NCBI GenBank assembly: GCA_028716765.1
Contig: JAQUPC010000070.1
Location: forward strand, 1-11,073
Source: Alphaproteobacteria bacterium
Lineage (GTDB): Bacteria > Pseudomonadota > Alphaproteobacteria > UBA9219
Length of the DNA: 11,073 bases
Direction: 5' to 3'
The position numbers and the translations under genes are program-made. This document shows, in pieces, positions 5,266 through 11,073 of the stretch. How positions within the stretch are numbered: position 1 is the first letter of the stretch; the number at the start of each line of letters is the position of its first letter. Below the pieces are notes generated by a model, which saw nothing but the letters and a program-made list of their open reading frames with translations, was not told where the DNA came from and made no database searches.

Positions 5266-6684
5266 TCAGGCCTTTCCTGCTGCTGCGGCGTCTGCCCGCG
5301 ACTTGTCGCCCGCCGCCGTAAGAACGGCGAGGGCGGATGAACCCAAACGGGCCTGCGCGTTGTCGGCGCGGCTCGTCAAAATGACCGGGACGCGCCCGCC
5401 AAGGACGACGCCCGCCGATTCCGCCGCCGCGAGATAAGATAACTGCTTGGCGACCATGTTGCCCGCTTCGATGTTGGGTACGACCAGAATATCGGCATGC
5501 CCCGCGACAGGCGACGTGATGTGCTTGATCTTCGCGGCTTGCACGCTGATGGCGTTGTCGAAGGCGAGGGGGCCGTCGAGAATGCCGCCGGTGATCTGGC
5601 CGCGATCGGCCATTTTGCACAGAGCCGCGGCGTCGAGCGTCGCCTGCATGTTGATGTTGACCGTCTCGGTCGCCGCCAACAAGGCAAGGCGCGGCTGATT
5701 CATGCCGAGATCGTGCGCCAGATAAATGGCGTTCTGGCAGATGTCCTTTTTGACGATCAGGTCCGGCGCGATGTTCAGCGCCGCGTCCGTGATCAAAAGC
5801 GGCCATTTGTACGTCGGCACGTCCATCACGAACACGTGGCTCATGCGCCGTTCGGTGCGCAAGCCGAGATCCTTATGAACGACGGCCGACATGAGTTCGT
5901 CCGTGTGCAGGCTTCCCTTCATGAGCGTGCTGACCCTGCCGTCGCGCGCCATGGCCACCGCCTCGATGGCCGCGGCGTGGCTGTGCGCGGTCGACACGAT
6001 CTCATAATTTTTCAGGTCGACGCCGGCGATTTCGGCGGCCGCGCGAATTTTGGATTCGGGGCCGACGAGGACGGGGATGATCAAGCCTTCCTGCGCCGCG
6101 GAGTCCATGCCTTGCAACGACACATCGTCGCAGGGATGCACGACGGCGGTGCGTTGCGGCGTCAGCTTCTTGGCGTGGTCGACAAGCTGGCGTATGCGGT
6201 CGTGGTGAAGAACCTCCACCTCCGGCAGGCCGATCATGGCGCGGCGGATTTTTTCCGTCGGCGCGATGACACGCGCGGTTCCCTTAATGACGTCCTTGCC
6301 GTCCTGGTTTGTGGCGACGCAATCGAGTACGACGATTTTCTTTTCGTCCTCTTTACTGAGAACTGTGACGGTGACGTCGATGGAATCGTTGGGCCGGACG
6401 GGCCTCAGGAATTGGAGATCCTGGCTGAGATAAATGGTGCCCGGTCCCGGCAACTTGGTGCCGAGCACGGCCGAGATGAGCGCGCCGCCAAAAAGGCCGT
6501 GGGCGATGAGGCCGTGAAAAAGGCTGTCGCGCGCGTAGCTTTCGTCGAGGTGAGCGGGATTGACGTCGCCCGAGACGACGGCAAACAACTCTATGTCGCG
6601 TTGCGTCAAATTGCGCGTGAGGCGGGCCACATCGCCGACCTTGATCTCGTCATAGGTTTTGTTTTCCAGCCACGTTTCCGTCAT
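5266..6684 (-). CDS. Bifunctional MaoC (R)-hydratase / phosphate acyltransferase
   Basis: A 472-residue fusion. Residues about 10-145 form a MaoC hot-dog domain with the (R)-specific enoyl-CoA hydratase motif VVSGDVNPAHLDESYA (Asp40 and His45 as the catalytic pair), then HGLIAHGLFGGALIS and FLRPVRPNDSI. Residues about 160-460 are a phosphate acetyl/butyryltransferase domain: VHPCDDVSLQGMDSA, MKGSLHTDELM, VFVMDVPTYKWPLLITDAALNI, ILDGPLAFDNAI and VVPNIEAGNMVAKQL. The second domain converts acyl-CoA plus phosphate to acyl-phosphate, which the adjacent acetate kinase uses to make ATP. The first could hydrate crotonyl-type enoyl-CoAs, or may only bind acyl-CoA. This architecture is a known fusion type in Alphaproteobacteria. 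ATG 6684 is preceded by AAAGGGA at five bases. Whether the transferase prefers acetyl-CoA or longer chains cannot be told. Confidence 0.93.
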   Translation of the reverse strand: MTETWLENKTYDEIKVGDVARLTRNLTQRDIELFAVVSGDVNPAHLDESYARDSLFHGLIAHGLFGGALISAVLGTKLPGPGTIYLSQDLQFLRPVRPNDSIDVTVTVLSKEDEKKIVVLDCVATNQDGKDVIKGTARVIAPTEKIRRAMIGLPEVEVLHHDRIRQLVDHAKKLTPQRTAVVHPCDDVSLQGMDSAAQEGLIIPVLVGPESKIRAAAEIAGVDLKNYEIVSTAHSHAAAIEAVAMARDGRVSTLMKGSLHTDELMSAVVHKDLGLRTERRMSHVFVMDVPTYKWPLLITDAALNIAPDLIVKKDICQNAIYLAHDLGMNQPRLALLAATETVNINMQATLDAAALCKMADRGQITGGILDGPLAFDNAISVQAAKIKHITSPVAGHADILVVPNIEAGNMVAKQLSYLAAAESAGVVLGGRVPVILTSRADNAQARLGSSALAVLTAAGDKSRADAAAAGKA

Positions 6685-6748
6685 GGGAGTCCCTTTGTGT
6701 TGGCGAACCCTCGGGCAAGGCTGTTAACCATACCGGCCCAGTATTCGA

Positions 6749-6777
6749 TTTGTACCTTAATTTCATAGGACTTGTAA
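6749..6777 (-). promoter_or_regulatory. Weak candidate promoter for the pta-ackA operon
   Basis: On the - strand TTACAA (6772-6777) and TACAAA (6749-6754) are spaced by 17 bases, about 65 bases before the pta start. Only three of six bases of the -35 box match consensus. The boxes partly coincide with an inverted repeat, ACCTTA (6754-6759) and TAAGGT (6775-6780), that could be a regulator site. The octamer CATACCGG also occurs twice, at 6729-6736 and 6802-6809. All of this is suggestive only. Confidence 0.25.
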
Positions 6778-6806
6778 GGTTAATTTTTTGTTTCTTTTGA
6801 GCATAC

Positions 6807-6834
6807 CGGGGATTTTCCCCGTTTGCATACAAAC
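6807..6834. promoter_or_regulatory. Two adjacent short palindromes before the ABC exporter operon
   Basis: CGGGGA-TTT-TCCCCG (6807-6821) and GTTTG-CATA-CAAAC (6821-6834) lie side by side and share one base. They end eight bases before the adaptor start at 6843. Their position between the divergent pta and adaptor genes suits an operator or a leader hairpin of the exporter mRNA. No regulator gene is adjacent, so the role is inferred. Confidence 0.35.
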
Positions 6835-6842
6835 AGTGATGA

Positions 6843-7814
6843 ATGTATAAGCGAGTCATGGCCTCGCCCGTTCAAGCTTTTTTTCTTTCCGTACTAGCCG
6901 CGCTCGGCCTCGCAAGCCCGCCGGCGTCGACGTATCAAGGCTATGTCGAGGGCGAATACGTTCTGGTCGCGCCGCAAATCGCCGGGACGCTTGAAACGCT
7001 GAACACAAGCCGCGGCATGAGCGTGCAAAAGGGCGACGGCCTTTACTTGCTTGAGCATGCCGCCGAAGCCGCGGCTCTGGCCGAAGCCAGAGCCAAGGCG
7101 GACCGGAGCGAGGCCACGCTCGACGATCTTTTGAAAGCCAAGCGCCCGCCGGAACTGGAAGCCCTTATGGCCCAGCGCGATCAGGCCGAGGCTGCGCTCA
7201 AAATCGCTACCATCACTTATGAGCGCGACGTCAAGCAGTTGCCTTCAAAGGCGGTCAGTCAGGCAACCGTCGACGCCGACAAGGCGGCGATGGATCAGGC
7301 TAGGGGGAGGCTCGACGAAGCCACGGCCGCACTGGCCACGGGCCGGCTAAGCATCGGGCGCGACGACGCCATCCGCGCCGCGCAGGCCGACGTGACCGCC
7401 GGCAAGGCCGCGTTGGCGCAGGCGGAGTGGCGGCTTGACCAAAAGCGCCTTGCGGCGCCTGCCGACGCCTTCGTGTTCGATACGTTGTATCGCGTGGGCG
7501 AGTTCGTTCCCGCCGGTCAGCCCGTCGTTTCGCTTTTGCCGCCGGAGAACATCAAGGTGCGCTTTTTCGTGCCGGAAACGCGGGTGTCTTCCATTCCCGC
7601 CGGAACGGCGGTTCAAGTGCATATCAACGGCGACAAGGAAACGCGGTCCGCGCGCGTGACCTACGTTTCGCCGAAGGCCGAATATTCGCCGCCGCAGCTT
7701 TACAATCGCGACAATCGTGAGCGGCTGCTGTTCATGATCGAGGCAACGCCCGATGACGCGCCGCAAGCTTTCCATCCCGGCCAGCCGGTTGACGTGATCG
7801 TGGAAAATCCATGA
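6843..7814 (+). CDS. HlyD/EmrA-type periplasmic adaptor of an ABC exporter
   Basis: A 323-residue membrane-fusion protein. One hydrophobic segment (about 9-25, VQAFFLSVLAALGLAS) anchors or exports it. The biotinyl-lipoyl half motif YVEGEYVLVAPQIAGTL (about 34-50) and its partner KRLAAPADAFVFD with VGEFVPAGQPV (about 205-230) flank a long alpha-helical hairpin. That hairpin is Ala/Glu/Arg-rich (about 62-200) and is a coiled coil reaching toward an outer-membrane channel. A beta-barrel domain (IKVRFFVPETRVSSIPAGTAVQV) and the terminal GQPVDVIVE complete the fold. The closest functional analogue I recognise is YbhG/YhiI. It overlaps the ATPase gene by 4 bp (ATGA), so the two are translationally coupled. 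No strong binding site precedes ATG 6843; ATG 6858 is an alternative that loses five residues. The substrate is unknown; multidrug or envelope-component export is typical. Confidence 0.9.
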   Translation: MYKRVMASPVQAFFLSVLAALGLASPPASTYQGYVEGEYVLVAPQIAGTLETLNTSRGMSVQKGDGLYLLEHAAEAAALAEARAKADRSEATLDDLLKAKRPPELEALMAQRDQAEAALKIATITYERDVKQLPSKAVSQATVDADKAAMDQARGRLDEATAALATGRLSIGRDDAIRAAQADVTAGKAALAQAEWRLDQKRLAAPADAFVFDTLYRVGEFVPAGQPVVSLLPPENIKVRFFVPETRVSSIPAGTAVQVHINGDKETRSARVTYVSPKAEYSPPQLYNRDNRERLLFMIEATPDDAPQAFHPGQPVDVIVENP

Positions 7815-8758
7815 CCGCTGCGCCGGAACTCGCGATCTCCGTGCGTGGGCTGACCAAGAGTTTCAAGGGCCATATTGCCGTAAAAGAGTGCTCCATCGAC
7901 GTGCCGTATGGCGCGATCTACGGCTTTCTCGGCCCCAACGGCAGCGGCAAGACGACGACGATCCGCATGCTGTGCGGCTTGTTGACGCCGGACTCCGGCG
8001 AGGGCGCGTGTCTCGGCTATGATATCCGCACACAGACGGCTTCCATCAAGCGCCAGGCCGGTTACATGCCGCAAAAGTTTGGTCTCTATGAAGACCTGAC
8101 CATTCGCGAAAACCTCGAGTTCGTGGCGCGCCTTTATGAAATGCCCGACTCTCAAATGGTTGCGGACGACGCGCTGCACCGCCTCGGTCTTGAGCGCCGC
8201 GCGCGGCAGCTGGCGGGCGAACTTTCCGGCGGCTGGAAACAGCGCCTTTCGCTGGCGGCGTGCATCCTTCACAAACCGCGCCTGTTGCTGCTCGACGAAC
8301 CGACGGCGGGCGTCGATCCCAAGGCGCGGCGCGAGTTCTGGGACGAAATTCACGACTTCGCCGTGCAGGGCATTACCGTTCTCGTCAGCACGCATTACAT
8401 GGACGAAGCCGAGCGTTGCCACCTGATCGGCTACATTTTCAACGGGCGGCTTTTGGTGCACGGCCCCGTGCCGCAGGTCGTGGCGCAATCCGGCATTACG
8501 ACATGGCGTCTGACCGCAAAGGATTCCGAAGCCGTCAAACGGCAACTGCAAGGGCTGCCGGGCGTCGAGATGGTCACGAGTTTCGGGGATCAAATACACG
8601 TGGCGGGAACGGATGCCGCGGCGCTTGAGAAGACGATCAAGAGCCTTAAGGCCAAAAAGAAGGTCACGGCCGAGCTTATCCCGCCGACGCTCGAGGACGC
8701 GTTCATTCACACCATGACGCAAGCCGCCGCGCCGCCGAGTGAGGAGACATTGTTATGA
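7811..8758 (+). CDS. ABC exporter ATP-binding protein
   Basis: A 315-residue single nucleotide-binding domain plus a short C-terminal extension. The Walker A GPNGSGKTT is at 41-49, the Q-loop Gln at 88 (GYMPQKFGLY), and the signature LSGGWKQ at 138-144. Walker B LLLLDEP is at 158-164 with the D-loop GVDP after it, and the switch His at 195 (STHYMDEAERC). All catalytic residues are intact. The signature variant LSGGWKQRL is typical of the YbhF/RbbA-like ABC-2 export ATPases. Residues 225-300 form a ferredoxin-like tail (TWRLTAKDSEAVKRQL) common in these proteins, ending with PTLEDAFIHTM. It powers the permease downstream and couples with the adaptor upstream. Its TGA stop (8756-8758) overlaps an ATG at 8755 that probably was the original permease start. 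Confidence 0.95.
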   Translation: MTAAPELAISVRGLTKSFKGHIAVKECSIDVPYGAIYGFLGPNGSGKTTTIRMLCGLLTPDSGEGACLGYDIRTQTASIKRQAGYMPQKFGLYEDLTIRENLEFVARLYEMPDSQMVADDALHRLGLERRARQLAGELSGGWKQRLSLAACILHKPRLLLLDEPTAGVDPKARREFWDEIHDFAVQGITVLVSTHYMDEAERCHLIGYIFNGRLLVHGPVPQVVAQSGITTWRLTAKDSEAVKRQLQGLPGVEMVTSFGDQIHVAGTDAAALEKTIKSLKAKKKVTAELIPPTLEDAFIHTMTQAAAPPSEETLL

Positions 8759-8764
8759 GTGTGC

Positions 8765-8940
8765 AGCCAAATTCCCCTCCCCTCGAGGGAGGGGTTAGGG
8801 GAGGGGGAGCGCCGCTTGGCAGAGCGTTTTTTCGTTGGCAATTCACTTCCCGGCTTCTCTCCCCCCTCCCTAACCCTCCCCGCAAGGGGGAGGGAATTCT
8901 GTCGCCTCTGTTCACATCGACGGGAATTGATTTGAGCCAA
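8765..8940. mobile_element. Palindromic repeat insertion with AGCCAA direct repeats
   Basis: The hexamer AGCCAA occurs at 8765-8770 and 8935-8940 and brackets 164 bases that contain no gene. If base 8770 is joined to 8941, the ATG at 8755 reads MSVQPMALWEAAVNL directly into the permease frame. This suggests a 170-base insertion (element plus one target copy). The inserted DNA holds mirror-image G-rich arms (see the repeat entry at 8770-8898) and a further 36-base tail that ends GGGAATTGATTTG and partly repeats the left end. Its translation in the ATPase-stop frame (NSPPLEGGVRGGG, then LPNPPRKGEG) resembles peptides that dispersed bacterial palindromic repeats produce. There is no transposase, so it would be a non-autonomous element. 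The direct repeat is seen; the insertion history is inferred. Confidence 0.6.
8770..8898. repeat. G-rich inverted-repeat element with two G-quadruplex motifs
   Basis: The outer ends are AATTCCCCTCCC (8770-8781) and GGGGAGGGAATT (8887-8898), near-perfect inverted copies. The left side folds as CCCCTCCC-CTCGA-GGGAGGGG (8774-8794). GGG-A-GGGG-TTA-GGGG-A-GGGGG (8787-8807) fits a quadruplex motif on the + strand, and 8861-8881 carries the complementary pattern (CCCCCC-T-CCC-TAA-CCC-T-CCCC), giving a quadruplex motif on the - strand. The middle 50 bases include a T6 run (8827-8832). The two arms can also pair with each other into one long hairpin. Confidence 0.85.
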
Positions 8941-8960
8941 TGGCATTGTGGGAGGCTGCC

Positions 8961-10094
8961 GTGAATCTCCGTTTTTCCCCGCGCCGTCTCGCGGCGATGA
9001 TTACGAAGGAGTTCATTCAGATCAAGCGCGACAAGCCGACCTTCGCCATGATTTTTTTGATGCCGATTATCCAGTTGCTGCTGTTCGGGTTTGCCCTGAA
9101 CTCCGACCCCAAGATGCTGCCCACGGCCGTCGTCTCCGCCGACACGTCCGCCTACGCGCGCAGCATCACAACGGCGCTGCAGAACACGAAGTATTTCAGG
9201 GTCGTGGCGCAGCCCGCCACGGTTCAGGAAGCCGACAAGATGATGGCCGAAGGCGAGGTTCAGTTCATTATCTGGATACCGGAGAATTTCACGCGCACCC
9301 TTTTGCGCGGCGAGAGGCCGGTTATGCTTGTGGAGGCCGACGCCTCCGATCCCATAGCTGTGGGCAACGCACTGTCCTCGTTGAACGTCATCAACCGGAC
9401 GGCGCTAGAACGCGATCTTTCCAACGTGCCCGGTCTTGCCGTCAAACCGCCGCCGTTCGAGATCCGCGTGCACAACCGGTACAACCCCGAGGGCCTGACG
9501 GCTTACAACATCGTGCCCGGCCTTTTGGCCATCGTTCTCAACATGACCTTGATCGTCATGACGGCGGTCGCCATGACGCGCGAGCGCGAACGTGGCACGC
9601 TGGAAAGCCTTCTGGCGACGCCGGCGCGCCCGTTTGAAGTCATGCTCGGCAAAATCGCGCCGTTCGTCATCATCGCCTATGTTCAGGTTCTCATGATCCT
9701 TCTGTTGGCGCGTCTGCTTTTCAACGTGCCCATTTTGGGCAGCGTGTTCCTTCTGACCTCCGCGCTCGGTGTCTACATCGCCGCCAACCTTACGATCGGG
9801 TTTACGATCTCCACGTTCGCGCGCAACCAGCTTCAGGCCATGCAGATGTCGACGTTTTATTTCCTGCCGTCGCTGTTGCTGTCGGGGTTTCTGTTTCCCT
9901 TCCGCGGCATGCCCGGCTGGGCGCAGTTTGTCGGCAACATTTTTCCCGTAACGCACGCGCTGCGCATCATTCGCGGCATCATTCTCAAGGGCAACACGTT
10001 CGCCGAGACGCTGCCGCATGTCTGGCCGATTTTATTGTTTCTGGCGGTGCTGTCGCTGGTGGCGCTCAAGCGTTACCGCGAGACGCTTGACTAA
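8961..10094 (+). CDS. ABC-2 type exporter permease (N-terminus altered by insertion)
   Basis: From GTG 8961 the protein has 377 residues, the usual length for YbhS/YbhR-type permeases; ATG 8940 would add seven. GTG is preferred because GGGAGG lies five bases upstream, while ATG 8940 has none. The N-terminal cytoplasmic helix reads AAMITKEFIQIKRDKPT, followed by TM1 (about 27-47, FAMIFLMPIIQLLLFGFAL). A periplasmic domain of some 120 residues follows, then five more membrane helices (NIVPGLLAIVLNMTLIVMTAVAM, the segment after MLGKIAPF, LTSALGVYIAANLTIGF, FLPSLLLSGFLFPF, LPHVWPILLFLAVL). RERERGTLESLLATPARPFE is the ABC-2 coupling motif. It is the only permease of the operon, so it probably works as a homodimer. 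The original start was probably ATG 8755, overlapping the ATPase stop and now separated by the inserted repeat. Confidence 0.9.
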   Translation: MNLRFSPRRLAAMITKEFIQIKRDKPTFAMIFLMPIIQLLLFGFALNSDPKMLPTAVVSADTSAYARSITTALQNTKYFRVVAQPATVQEADKMMAEGEVQFIIWIPENFTRTLLRGERPVMLVEADASDPIAVGNALSSLNVINRTALERDLSNVPGLAVKPPPFEIRVHNRYNPEGLTAYNIVPGLLAIVLNMTLIVMTAVAMTRERERGTLESLLATPARPFEVMLGKIAPFVIIAYVQVLMILLLARLLFNVPILGSVFLLTSALGVYIAANLTIGFTISTFARNQLQAMQMSTFYFLPSLLLSGFLFPFRGMPGWAQFVGNIFPVTHALRIIRGIILKGNTFAETLPHVWPILLFLAVLSLVALKRYRETLD

Positions 10095-10118
10095 AGTGGA
10101 AGCAAGTCTGGTGGGATT

Positions 10119-10213
10119 GTCATCGCGAGGCCTCGAAGAGGCCGAAGCGATCCAGAATTTCTGAGGCCATCGATTCTGGATTGCTTCGCGCCCTGGAAGG
10201 CGCTCGCAATGAC
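10119..10213. repeat. Intergenic palindromic repeat with arm-internal hairpins
   Basis: Left arm 10119-10158 (GTCATCGCGAGG ... CGATCCAGAAT) and right arm 10173-10213 (ATTCTGGATTGCTTCG ... CTCGCAATGAC) are inverted copies with scattered mismatches. Each arm has its own hairpin: GGCCTC-GAA-GAGGCC (10129-10143) and GCGCC-CTGGAA-GGCGC (10188-10203). The centre is a 14-base spacer. It resembles a dispersed repeat known to me from alphaproteobacterial genomes (ends read GTCATTGCGAG, core CAATCCAGAAT). It sits between the convergent permease and Mur ligase genes and may act as a bidirectional terminator or mRNA stabiliser. The whole 10095-10243 gap holds nothing else. Confidence 0.85.
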
Positions 10214-10243
10214 GGCACTGCCTTATTTCATTCAGTTCTATCC

Positions 10244-11073
10244 CTATTCGCCAAACCCGCTTTCAGCGGCGAAAGCTTTGCCGCGTTCTTCGAAGTCCTT
10301 GAACAGGCCGTAGCTGGGCGCGGCGGGGGAGAGCAGAACAACGCCGTCCTTCGGCGCATGCGCTTTTGCCAGCGCGACGGCCTCATGCATGGAGCCCGCG
10401 GAAAAAATGTGCCTGTAGCCGGCGGCGGACAGCATATTGTAAATCCGTTGGCCGCTGGGGCCCATGCAGATGACGGCGTAAATTTTCTTTGCCGTCACAT
10501 GGGCTGCGAGCGGCGCGTAATCGATGCCGCGGTCGAAACCGCCCGCGATGAGCACGACGGCTTTCCCGTCATAAGCTTCCATTGCGGCGATGGCGGATTG
10601 CGGCGTCGTCGAAATGCTGTCGTCGACGTAAAGCAGGCCGTCTTTTTCGCCCAGTTCCTGCTGGCGGTGCGGCAGGCCGCGAAAGCTTTCCATCGCGGCC
10701 AAAGCCTTTGACGGATCGAAACCGAGTTGTTGAAGAGCGGTCAAGACGGCGCACACGTTGGAAAGATTATAGGAACGCGACAGATGTTTGTTCGTCAGCG
10801 CGCCGATCAACTTTTCCTTGTCATAAATCTTTCCGCCTTTCGCATGAAAGCCGGAAGGATCGCTGAAAAGAACGGGCTGTTCGAGCGAAAGGCCGTGATG
10901 CTGCATCGTTTCCAGAGCCTCGCCGTTGACGATTTTGACGCGGCTGTTTCTCAAAAGATTGAGCTTGTCTCTGTAATAAACCTCAAGCGCCGGATGCCAG
11001 TCGAGGTGTTCGGGATACAACGACGTGAGAACGCCGAGCGAAAAAGTGCCTTCGATATCGGCAGATCGGAAGA
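10244..11073 (-). CDS. murD: MurD-type Mur ligase (UDP-MurNAc-Ala-glutamate ligase), 5' partial
   Basis: The frame is open from the right edge to TAG 10244-10246, so the TTG near 11020 is an internal Leu codon. Upstream codons read ADIEGTFSLGVLTSL before YPEHLDWH, the conserved Mur-ligase block that leads into the central ATPase domain. Further on come RDKLNLL, NLSNVCAVLTAL (the conserved Asn before domain 3), FRGLPHRQQELG, IAGGFDRGIDYAPL and LLSPAAPSYGLFKDFEERG. The enzyme adds glutamate to UDP-MurNAc-L-Ala in peptidoglycan synthesis. The usual MurD motif N-D-S-K-A-T-N is D-D-S-I-S-T-T (about 10601-10627), so this is a divergent branch; a MurD2 (L-Glu adding) type is possible. The N-terminal domain and P-loop lie outside the window. 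The final 11 bases (11063-11073) are probably adapter, which turns an expected S-Y-Q-type block into F-R-S. Confidence 0.85.
   Translation of the reverse strand, partial: FRSADIEGTFSLGVLTSLYPEHLDWHPALEVYYRDKLNLLRNSRVKIVNGEALETMQHHGLSLEQPVLFSDPSGFHAKGGKIYDKEKLIGALTNKHLSRSYNLSNVCAVLTALQQLGFDPSKALAAMESFRGLPHRQQELGEKDGLLYVDDSISTTPQSAIAAMEAYDGKAVVLIAGGFDRGIDYAPLAAHVTAKKIYAVICMGPSGQRIYNMLSAAGYRHIFSAGSMHEAVALAKAHAPKDGVVLLSPAAPSYGLFKDFEERGKAFAAESGFGE
11063..11073. other. Probable Illumina adapter remnant at contig end
   Basis: The last 11 bases, AGATCGGAAGA, equal the first 11 bases of the Illumina TruSeq adapter (AGATCGGAAGAGC). They sit exactly at the edge. On the - strand they replace residues expected to be conserved in a Mur ligase with F-R-S. 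Genuine sequence most likely ends at 11062. Confidence 0.85.

Noticed and set aside
5497..6768. A 423-codon open frame on the + strand.
   Set aside because: It is antisense to the maoC-pta fusion, has an Arg/His-rich composition typical of a GC-rich shadow frame, and matches no family.
7700..8722. A 340-codon open frame on the - strand.
   Set aside because: It is antisense to the adaptor end and the ABC ATPase, whose Walker and signature motifs are intact on the other strand.
8755..8964. A 69-codon frame overlapping the ATPase stop (starts MSVQPNSPP).
   Set aside because: After the first five codons it is a translation of the palindromic repeat. I read the ATG as the former permease start, not a small gene.
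10181..10711. A 176-codon + strand frame starting in the second palindromic repeat.
   Set aside because: It runs from repeat sequence into the antisense of the Mur ligase, and its peptide start (ALEGARNDG) is a common by-product of this repeat.
11018..11020. A TTG as the start of the Mur ligase.
   Set aside because: The frame continues upstream with conserved Mur-ligase residues, so the TTG is an internal Leu codon.
1..11073. A CRISPR array, tRNA or prophage region.
   Set aside because: I saw no regularly spaced repeats, no cloverleaf-like sequence and no phage or transposase motifs on either strand by eye.

Overview
The window reads as chromosomal DNA of an alphaproteobacterium, probably a draft or metagenomic contig. 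The evidence is moderately high GC with G/C-rich third positions, a fused MaoC-phosphotransacylase next to acetate kinase (a combination I know from Rhizobiales and Rhodospirillales), a small acidic protein of a type I associate with that class, and two kinds of intergenic palindromic repeat. I cannot name the genus. The last 11 bases match the start of the Illumina TruSeq adapter, so the right edge is probably a contig end with unremoved adapter.

Left part (1-2860, + strand): the 3' end of gatB (tRNA amidotransferase subunit B), then a toxin-first higB-higA toxin-antitoxin pair with a near-consensus sigma-70 promoter and a candidate operator between its -35 and -10 boxes. Next come a solitary periplasmic amino-acid-type solute-binding protein whose Shine-Dalgarno region is duplicated in tandem, a roughly 200-bp AT-richer gap with a long imperfect inverted repeat, and a GNAT-like protein of unknown substrate.

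Middle (2847-6684, - strand): a secreted HExxH protein that overlaps the GNAT gene tail to tail by 14 bp, a small conserved alpha-helical protein upstream of it, and the two-gene operon maoC-pta fusion then ackA. The operon ends in an intrinsic terminator whose left stem arm is made of the last ackA codons. Pta and AckA together interconvert acyl-CoA, acyl-phosphate and acyl plus ATP; the MaoC domain suggests the acyl group may come from hydroxyacyl/enoyl-CoA (PHB or fatty-acid) metabolism.

Right part (6843-10094, + strand): an HlyD-type adaptor, an ABC ATPase and an ABC-2 permease, resembling the YbhG-YbhF-YbhS exporters. Adaptor and ATPase overlap by 4 bp (ATGA). The ATPase-permease junction is split by a G-rich palindromic repeat element. 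Removing 8771-8940, between two AGCCAA copies, would restore an in-frame permease start overlapping the ATPase stop. A second, unrelated palindromic repeat lies just after the permease. The window closes with the C-terminal two thirds of a divergent MurD-type Mur ligase on the - strand.

I saw no tRNA, rRNA, CRISPR array, transposase or phage gene. The most useful observations are the insertion at the ABC operon junction, the adapter at the contig end, the unusual MurD motif and the terminator built from ackA codons.
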